Origin: Putridiphycobacter sp965367695
GTDB taxonomy: Bacteria > Bacteroidota > Bacteroidia > Flavobacteriales_D > Crocinitomicaceae
Direction of reading: 5' to 3'
Length of the DNA: 19,172 nucleotides
Assembly: GCA_965367695.1 (NCBI GenBank)
Contig: CBDUKB010000035.1
Coordinates: 1 to 19,172 of the forward strand
This document shows positions 15,389-19,172 of this stretch, piece by piece. Made by a program: the position numbers and the translations under genes. The stretch's first letter is position 1, and every line of letters starts with the position of its first letter. The notes beneath the pieces were generated by a model that worked only from the letters and a program-made list of their open reading frames with translations, had not been told where the DNA came from and did not search any database.

Positions 15389-16290
15389 ATGTTTTAATTG
15401 CTGGTGGAACCGGGTTAGTAGGGACCAGATTGACTGAGTTATTAGTTGCAAGAGGTTATGGTGTGCACATACTTTCTCGTAGAAAGATTGAAGATAAGGC
15501 AAAAATAAAATATTTTCAATGGGAAATAGGAAAGCATATTGAAGAGGGTGCTTTTGAAAACCTTGCAGGAATTATAAATCTAACAGGAGAGGGAATAGCA
15601 GATGGCCGCTGGACAGCTGAACAAAAAAAGCGTATCATGAATAGTAGAACCCAATCAGCTGAATTTATTCGGTACTGCTTAAGGGAAAAAGGAATTCAAA
15701 TCCCGGTTTATTTATCAGCTTCTGGGATTAATTATTATTCAAATTCGAGATCAAAAAAATATGTGGAATCTGACCATGTTGGAGGTGGATTTGTACAAGA
15801 CGTTTGTCTGCAATGGGAAAAACATGCATTTGATTTAAAACCCTTGTCAAAAAGAGTAGTTGTCTTGAGAACTGCTTTGGTGTTGGCAAGACAAAAAAGC
15901 TTCTTGCAAAAGTTTACTTTTTCTACCAAATTTTTGGTTGGAGCAGTTTTTGGTGATGGGAAGCAGTTTGTTTCATGGATTCACATAGATGACCTCTGTA
16001 ATTTTTATATACATGCTTTGGAAGACAGCGAAATTGCTGGAGTTTATAATGCAGGTATTTGTGATAATGAAAATCAATCAAGCTTTTTAAAAACGTTTCA
16101 AAACGTTTATAATCGTAAATTTGTTACTTTTAAAATTCCAAAATTTGTTAGTAAATTAATTTTTGGGGAGATGGCAATCTTGTTAAATGGAGGCGTAGCA
16201 GTTTCGCATCAAAAAATGTTGGGGGCTGGTTATGAAATGGAGTATCCAACTTTGAAAAGTGCTTTAGCGGACTTGAAAAACAAAGCTTAA
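15385..16290 (+). CDS. TIGR01777 family NAD(P)-binding epimerase-like protein
   Basis: A 301-residue extended short-chain dehydrogenase of the TIGR01777 group (E. coli YfcH/SulA-like annotation). The Rossmann motif GGTGLVG is at residues 7-13, followed by HILSRR at the end of the second strand. Further family features are GIINLTGEGIADGRWT with R-x-x-I-x-x-S-R, YLSASGINYY, the RTALVL strand, and FVSWIHIDDL. The C terminus (VAVSHQKMLGAGYEMEYPTL) matches the DUF1731 tail of the family. The substrate is unknown. In place of the classical Tyr-x-x-x-Lys pair this group has a modified site (here GINYYSNSRSKK), and activity cannot be judged from sequence. It is coupled to idi by an ATGA overlap. Its stop shares TTAA with the convergent radical SAM gene. 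Confidence 0.92.
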   Translation: MNVLIAGGTGLVGTRLTELLVARGYGVHILSRRKIEDKAKIKYFQWEIGKHIEEGAFENLAGIINLTGEGIADGRWTAEQKKRIMNSRTQSAEFIRYCLREKGIQIPVYLSASGINYYSNSRSKKYVESDHVGGGFVQDVCLQWEKHAFDLKPLSKRVVVLRTALVLARQKSFLQKFTFSTKFLVGAVFGDGKQFVSWIHIDDLCNFYIHALEDSEIAGVYNAGICDNENQSSFLKTFQNVYNRKFVTFKIPKFVSKLIFGEMAILLNGGVAVSHQKMLGAGYEMEYPTLKSALADLKNKA

Positions 16291-17300
16291 ATCCAAATTT
16301 TTGAACCTTCCGAACAATTTTGACAGATGTCGATTTCAGATCGGTTCTTCAATATTTTTTCTCTGAAATCTGTATACAAACCATTCTTCCATATCGATTG
16401 AAATTCCGCTTTAGAAATTTCTCCCATTTTGTATTTGGCATCCTTGTCAAAACAACAAGGTACAATGGTTCCGTCCCAGGTAAACACACAAGTGCTCCAC
16501 ATGCGCCAGCAATAATTACTCATTTTGTTTTTTAAAGCATAGGTACCGTCAGCCTTCTTCTTGTAACGGGCATATTTTTCATTTTTAGGAATCAAGCGAT
16601 TGCCATTTTCGTAATTGTAAACTTGAATCGTTTTTAAATTCAAATTATTGGCACCATATTTTTCAACCCAAGATTTTACTTCAGGAATTTGATGTTCGTT
16701 TTGAGCGGTCACTAAAAACTGAATACTGACGATTGGATGCTTTGCATTGGCAGCCTTTTTCGCCGATTGAATGTTTTCTAGACCTTGTAATACGGTGTCC
16801 AATTTTCCTTCAATTCTATAGTTTTCATAAGTTTCTTGGGTTGTTCCGTCAAGAGAAACTATCATTTCACTCAACCCAGATGCAACAACTTCTTTGGCTA
16901 TTTTGGGTGAAATAAAATGAGCGTTTGTAGAAGTCAACACATAGATGTTTTTATTTCTAGCTGCCTTGACAAAATCTAAAAAATTCGGATTGATAAATGG
17001 TTCTCCTTGAAAATAATAATTGATGTATTGTAGGTCTTTGCCTAGGCTATCTAAAATGGCTTCGTTAATTTTCGGCTTTAAATTACCAGTGGCTCGGGTA
17101 AATTGTCTGAGTCCACTCGGACATTCTGGACATTTTAAATTACAAGCAGTGGTGGGCTCAATAGAAATCGCTATGGGGTTTCCCCAATGTATTGGCTTTT
17201 TCGTCCATACCGAAAATGCGTACGACATTTTTAACAAGGCATAGTTCCAGACTCGTTGGGGGGTAAAAGTTTTAAGAATTTGTAATTTTTTACGAACCAA
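16287..17300 (-). CDS. Radical SAM/SPASM domain protein
   Basis: A 337-residue iron-sulfur enzyme. The radical SAM cluster motif is ACNLKCPEC (Cys 53, 57, 60), followed by SGLRQFTR, an F-Q-G-E-P motif (about 97-101) for SAM binding, and conserved strands with TSTNAHF and MIVSLDGTTQETYE. A C-terminal SPASM region carries Cys 264, 271, 282, 283, 326 and 329, enough for auxiliary iron-sulfur clusters. SPASM enzymes often modify peptides or proteins, but no precursor-like small gene was seen nearby and the substrate is unknown. The start is probably TTG at 17300: the segment before the next Met (residue 25, base 17228) includes KTFTPQRVWNYAL, which I recall as conserved among homologues, and no ATG lies upstream before a stop. 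The gene follows trxA by 28 bases, likely in the same operon. Confidence 0.88.
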   Translation of the reverse strand: MVRKKLQILKTFTPQRVWNYALLKMSYAFSVWTKKPIHWGNPIAISIEPTTACNLKCPECPSGLRQFTRATGNLKPKINEAILDSLGKDLQYINYYFQGEPFINPNFLDFVKAARNKNIYVLTSTNAHFISPKIAKEVVASGLSEMIVSLDGTTQETYENYRIEGKLDTVLQGLENIQSAKKAANAKHPIVSIQFLVTAQNEHQIPEVKSWVEKYGANNLNLKTIQVYNYENGNRLIPKNEKYARYKKKADGTYALKNKMSNYCWRMWSTCVFTWDGTIVPCCFDKDAKYKMGEISKAEFQSIWKNGLYTDFREKILKNRSEIDICQNCSEGSKIWI

Positions 17301-17328
17301 AATCTAATTTTGGACTAAATTACTGCTT

Positions 17329-17628
17329 TTACTTAGAATATTGGTCGATTAGTTTTATCAATTCTCCTTCAGGAACAACCCCAGATTGTCGCCAAACTTG
17401 TTTACCTGCTTTATATAATATTAATGTTGGAACACCTCTAACCATTAACTTGCTGGCAATACCTTGGTTTTTATCAACATCAATTTTAATAATCTTTGCT
17501 TTATCTCCCCTTTGCTTTGAAACATTTTCAAGAATTGGTGCCAATGCCTTACAGGGCCCACACCATGTGGCAAAAAAATCGACTAAAACAATGTCTGTTT
17601 GACTAATTATATCTCCAAATTTACTCAT
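17329..17628 (-). CDS. trxA: Thioredoxin
   Basis: A 99-residue cytoplasmic thioredoxin without signal peptide. It has the active site WCGPC (residues 22-26) after the VDFFAT strand, the buried Asp equivalent upstream (VDFF), the cis-proline GVPT (65-68) and a C-terminal helix. It reduces disulfides in target proteins with electrons from thioredoxin reductase. Length is close to the usual 105-110 residues. It is the middle gene of a probable three-gene minus-strand operon: only 3 bases separate it from the DUF983 gene upstream, and the radical SAM gene follows 28 bases downstream. The gene symbol reflects the family; the genome may hold other thioredoxins. A specific role in reducing the neighbouring SPASM enzyme is conjecture. 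Confidence 0.93.
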   Translation of the reverse strand: MSKFGDIISQTDIVLVDFFATWCGPCKALAPILENVSKQRGDKAKIIKIDVDKNQGIASKLMVRGVPTLILYKAGKQVWRQSGVVPEGELIKLIDQYSK

Positions 17629-17631
17629 TTC

Positions 17632-18027
17632 TTATGTGTTAAAAATTTTTCTTTTACCATAGCTAGAAAACAAATTCATCCAAATTATTCTACTCATTCT
17701 GAATGCAACCGGGGTAAATAATACAATACCTATTATAATGATAAAAATATAAGTGTAATATGGTGTCTCAGGGAAAAGAACATAAGTTGCCATAAATAAT
17801 GATACAGCAACTGCAATTGAAATCCCATAACTGACATACATGGCACCATAAAAGAAACCGTTTTCAATTTCAAATTTATGATTGCAGTAACTACAATTCG
17901 TGTGAGACTTATCGAATGTTTTTAAATTATAAGCCTGTTTATTAATATAATAGTCTCCCTCCTGACACACCGGACATTTTTGATTGAGAATACTATATAA
18001 TTTTGAGCCTTTTGTGGATTCAAGCAT
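17632..18027 (-). CDS. DUF983 family membrane protein
   Basis: A 131-residue protein with an N-terminal zinc-ribbon-like part (CPVC at 18-21 and CSYC at 45-48) and two transmembrane helices (about 66-87 and 92-112). The phrase FEIENGFFYGAMYVSYG is diagnostic of DUF983, a family of unknown function in Bacteroidota and Proteobacteria, in the latter sometimes near cytochrome oxidase genes. The two Cys pairs suggest metal binding on the cytoplasmic side. It is the first gene of a likely operon with thioredoxin and the radical SAM/SPASM protein, and has an exact TAnnTTTG element upstream. The Arg-rich stretch after the second helix fits an inside-positive loop. Confidence 0.88.
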   Translation of the reverse strand: MLESTKGSKLYSILNQKCPVCQEGDYYINKQAYNLKTFDKSHTNCSYCNHKFEIENGFFYGAMYVSYGISIAVAVSLFMATYVLFPETPYYTYIFIIIIGIVLFTPVAFRMSRIIWMNLFSSYGKRKIFNT

Positions 18028-18045
18028 AATTCATTATTATTTCTG

Positions 18046-18053
18046 CAAAAATA
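18046..18053 (-). promoter_or_regulatory. Predicted -7 element for the DUF983-thioredoxin-radical SAM operon
   Basis: On the minus strand TATTTTTG matches TAnnTTTG exactly and ends 18 bases before the ATG at 18027. No clear -33 TTG is visible at the expected distance. Confidence 0.42.
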
Positions 18054-18174
18054 CGATTTTTATGAATTAGTTATTGTGTGGAAAGTTACATTGGGGTGGA
18101 ATTAAGAAAAATTCATTTTTTATCAAAATATATTGGTTACATTAATGACTAATATAGCGCGTATATTACTTATT

Positions 18175-18356
18175 TACAATTATTTGCCTTGCTAAGCTTA
18201 TCGTTATGACTCCATAGCCCGGGCAAACTTGAAATCACAACATTTGACACGGCAAAGAAAGAAATATTAGGCACGTTCAACATGACCTTAATTAACAGAA
18301 ATTGTACTGATAGTTTAATGTATATTACTGACGGCAGATTTGCTTTTAAGTACTAA
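18175..18356 (+). pseudogene. C-terminal remnant of a lipoprotein gene related to the one at 18558
   Basis: Read from 18219, the sequence encodes 45 residues ending in ITDGRFAFKY and a TAA at 18354-18356. These align without gaps to the last 45 residues of the intact lipoprotein downstream (ending ITDGKFAIRY), with 20 identities by hand count, including PG, E-I-x-G-x-F-x-M, C-x-D-S and ITDG. Just upstream, another frame reads Y-D-S (18205-18213), matching the Y-D-S before the PG in the intact protein, so a one-base deletion around 18214-18218 separates the two frames. Further upstream the weaker match contains a TAA (18193-18195). No signal peptide or N-terminal half remains. It is therefore a decayed or truncated paralogue, not an expressed gene. 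The left limit is approximate. Confidence 0.72.
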
Positions 18357-18385
18357 GATAAAGGAGAAAGTAGTTGCCCTATTTT

Positions 18386-18420
18386 TGTAGAAATATTGAA
18401 ATTTCAAATTACATTCTACA
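18386..18420. repeat. Nested inverted repeat
   Basis: TGTAGAA (18386-18392) and its exact complement TTCTACA (18414-18420) flank a perfect 12-base palindrome TTGAAATTTCAA (18396-18407). The element could fold as a hairpin in RNA or serve as a binding site for a dimeric protein. It has no T run, so it is a poor terminator candidate. It lies about 140 bases before the lipoprotein gene. Confidence 0.5.
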
Positions 18421-18557
18421 GATATAGCAGATATTTTTGAAAGATTAGGCATTCTTTGGTCACAAATGAGCGAAAATATTAAATATGATAAAAGTCATTT
18501 TGTGTATTTCAAAATTATTTTGTAAATTGCTCATAATGAATATTTAAACTTCCAACA

Positions 18558-19097
18558 ATGAAAGCATTAAAAATTCTAATTCTTGCTTCAATGGCACTTT
18601 TCTTTTTAAGTGTTTCTTGTGAAAAATGCCAGAAACCTGACCCTGAACCCGAATTTACGGAGTATTTTACTTGTAAAATAAATGGGGAGGAATGGGTGGC
18701 GAAAACTCCTGCAAGTATTAGTGGACCAGTGGCAATTTTTGTTGATTACTTAGAGGATTCAAAGGAATTAAATATAACCGGAACAAATAAAAACAAAGAT
18801 TTAAATATATATGAGGATATATATATATATGTCCGAGATATTGAAAATACGGGTGTTTACAACATTGAAAGTATAGGTGGCTTAGGAAATCCTATCCTAT
18901 GTTTCACTGATGTTGAAAACACCGGCCTTTGTAGTGGTTTTTACTATGACTCTTTGAAGCCAGGAATTGTTGACATAGATAAAATCGACAAAGAAAGAAG
19001 AGAAATTACAGGGTCGTTTTATATGAATGTTATTGATTTTGACTGTAATGATAGCATAGTCAAAATTACAGATGGTAAGTTTGCTATTCGCTATTAA
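18558..19097 (+). CDS. Small lipoprotein, DUF6252-like
   Basis: A 179-residue lipoprotein with signal sequence and lipobox LSVSC (acylated Cys at residue 21), followed by a short Pro/Glu linker (KPDPEPEFTE). The rest looks like an all-beta domain: FTCKINGEEWVAK near the start, and an end of the type D-I-x-x-I-D-x-x-x-x-x-I-x-G-x-F, then ITDGKFAIRY. This opening and closing pattern resembles DUF6252-type Bacteroidota lipoproteins, an assignment made from memory. Function is unknown. Cys pairs (near 117, 126 and 160) may form a disulfide. An (AT)7 run at 18817-18830 lies inside the gene. A remnant of a related gene lies upstream and another exported protein begins 18 bases downstream, suggesting a lipoprotein cluster. 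Confidence 0.78.
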   Translation: MKALKILILASMALFFLSVSCEKCQKPDPEPEFTEYFTCKINGEEWVAKTPASISGPVAIFVDYLEDSKELNITGTNKNKDLNIYEDIYIYVRDIENTGVYNIESIGGLGNPILCFTDVENTGLCSGFYYDSLKPGIVDIDKIDKERREITGSFYMNVIDFDCNDSIVKITDGKFAIRY

Positions 19098-19115
19098 TCT
19101 TAATACCCTAGTACT

Positions 19116-19172
19116 ATGAAAAATCTATTTCTGCTCTTTAGTGTAATATTTTTGAGCTACCAGTCTATTCAT
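19116..19172 (+). CDS. Start of an exported protein (3' end outside window)
   Basis: Only 19 codons are visible, beginning MKNLFLLFSVIFL. The Lys-Asn opening followed by a hydrophobic run is a typical signal peptide start. It begins 18 bases after the stop of the lipoprotein gene and could be in the same transcript. Identity cannot be told. Confidence 0.6.
   Translation, partial: MKNLFLLFSVIFLSYQSIH

Larger units (their letters stand above)
18028..18557. other. Region of about 530 bases without an intact gene
   Basis: Besides the -7 element of the minus-strand operon (18046-18053) and the lipoprotein remnant (about 18175-18356), this stretch holds an imperfect palindrome around AATATAGCGCGTATATT (18151-18167), a nested inverted repeat at 18386-18420, and a 41-codon open stretch without a proper start (18400-18525). 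A weak promoter-like pair, TTTTG at 18498-18502 and TAAATTGC at 18523-18530 (20-base spacing), could drive the lipoprotein gene at 18558. No tRNA or known RNA motif was recognised. Confidence 0.6.

Noticed and set aside
16320..17244. Plus-strand open frames across the radical SAM gene
   Set aside because: They are antisense to clear iron-sulfur motifs of the minus-strand gene, with no homology or start signals of their own.
18060..18120. Further upstream part of the lipoprotein remnant near GGGGTGGAATT
   Set aside because: The resemblance to the GGGGAGGAATG of the intact gene is too short, and the flanking codons do not match.
18151..18167. Palindrome AATATAGCGCGTATATT as an attachment site or operator
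   Set aside because: It is short and imperfect, with no second copy seen in the window and no integrase or regulator nearby.

Overview
The window is AT-rich, densely coded chromosomal DNA from a member of the Bacteroidota, most likely a Flavobacteriales-type marine or freshwater bacterium. The grounds are type IX secretion (T9SS) genes (PorP/SprF family, a C-terminal type A sorting domain), several Bacteroidota-restricted protein families, a general lack of Shine-Dalgarno sequences, and upstream elements that fit the Bacteroidota promoter pattern TTG-N17-23-TAnnTTTG. No rRNA, tRNA, CRISPR array, insertion sequence or phage gene was recognised.

Left part (1-6160): surface and secretion genes. 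A truncated PorP/SprF-family outer membrane protein is followed at once by a TPR/PD40/OmpA protein, a pair commonly found beside large T9SS adhesins. A terminator separates them from a 1049-residue secreted protein with five fibronectin-III-like repeats and a T9SS sorting domain, itself closed by a strong terminator.

Middle part (6242-14817): housekeeping and envelope genes. In order these are a helical-repeat protein of unknown function, a YceI-type lipoprotein, a BrkB/YihY membrane protein divergent from a bestrophin-type channel, type II thymidine kinase, a two-gene unit (Bacteroidota-specific protein plus an exported M28 peptidase starting at TTG), and a two-gene unit (TPR lipoprotein plus a polytopic membrane protein).

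Right part (14873-19172): idi (isopentenyl diphosphate isomerase) is translationally coupled to a TIGR01777 epimerase. Facing it is a minus-strand operon DUF983 protein - thioredoxin - radical SAM/SPASM protein. The last kilobase is accessory-looking: about 530 bases without an intact gene contain the decayed C-terminal end of a lipoprotein gene whose intact relative follows at 18558, and then the start of another secreted protein.

Most of the window is ordinary for this phylum and I found no convincing new multi-gene system. The most informative unannotated signal is the paralogue remnant at about 18175-18356. Also worth attention are three genes that can only start at TTG, two tail-to-tail gene pairs whose stop codons overlap within TTAA, and an orphan radical SAM/SPASM protein in a thioredoxin operon.
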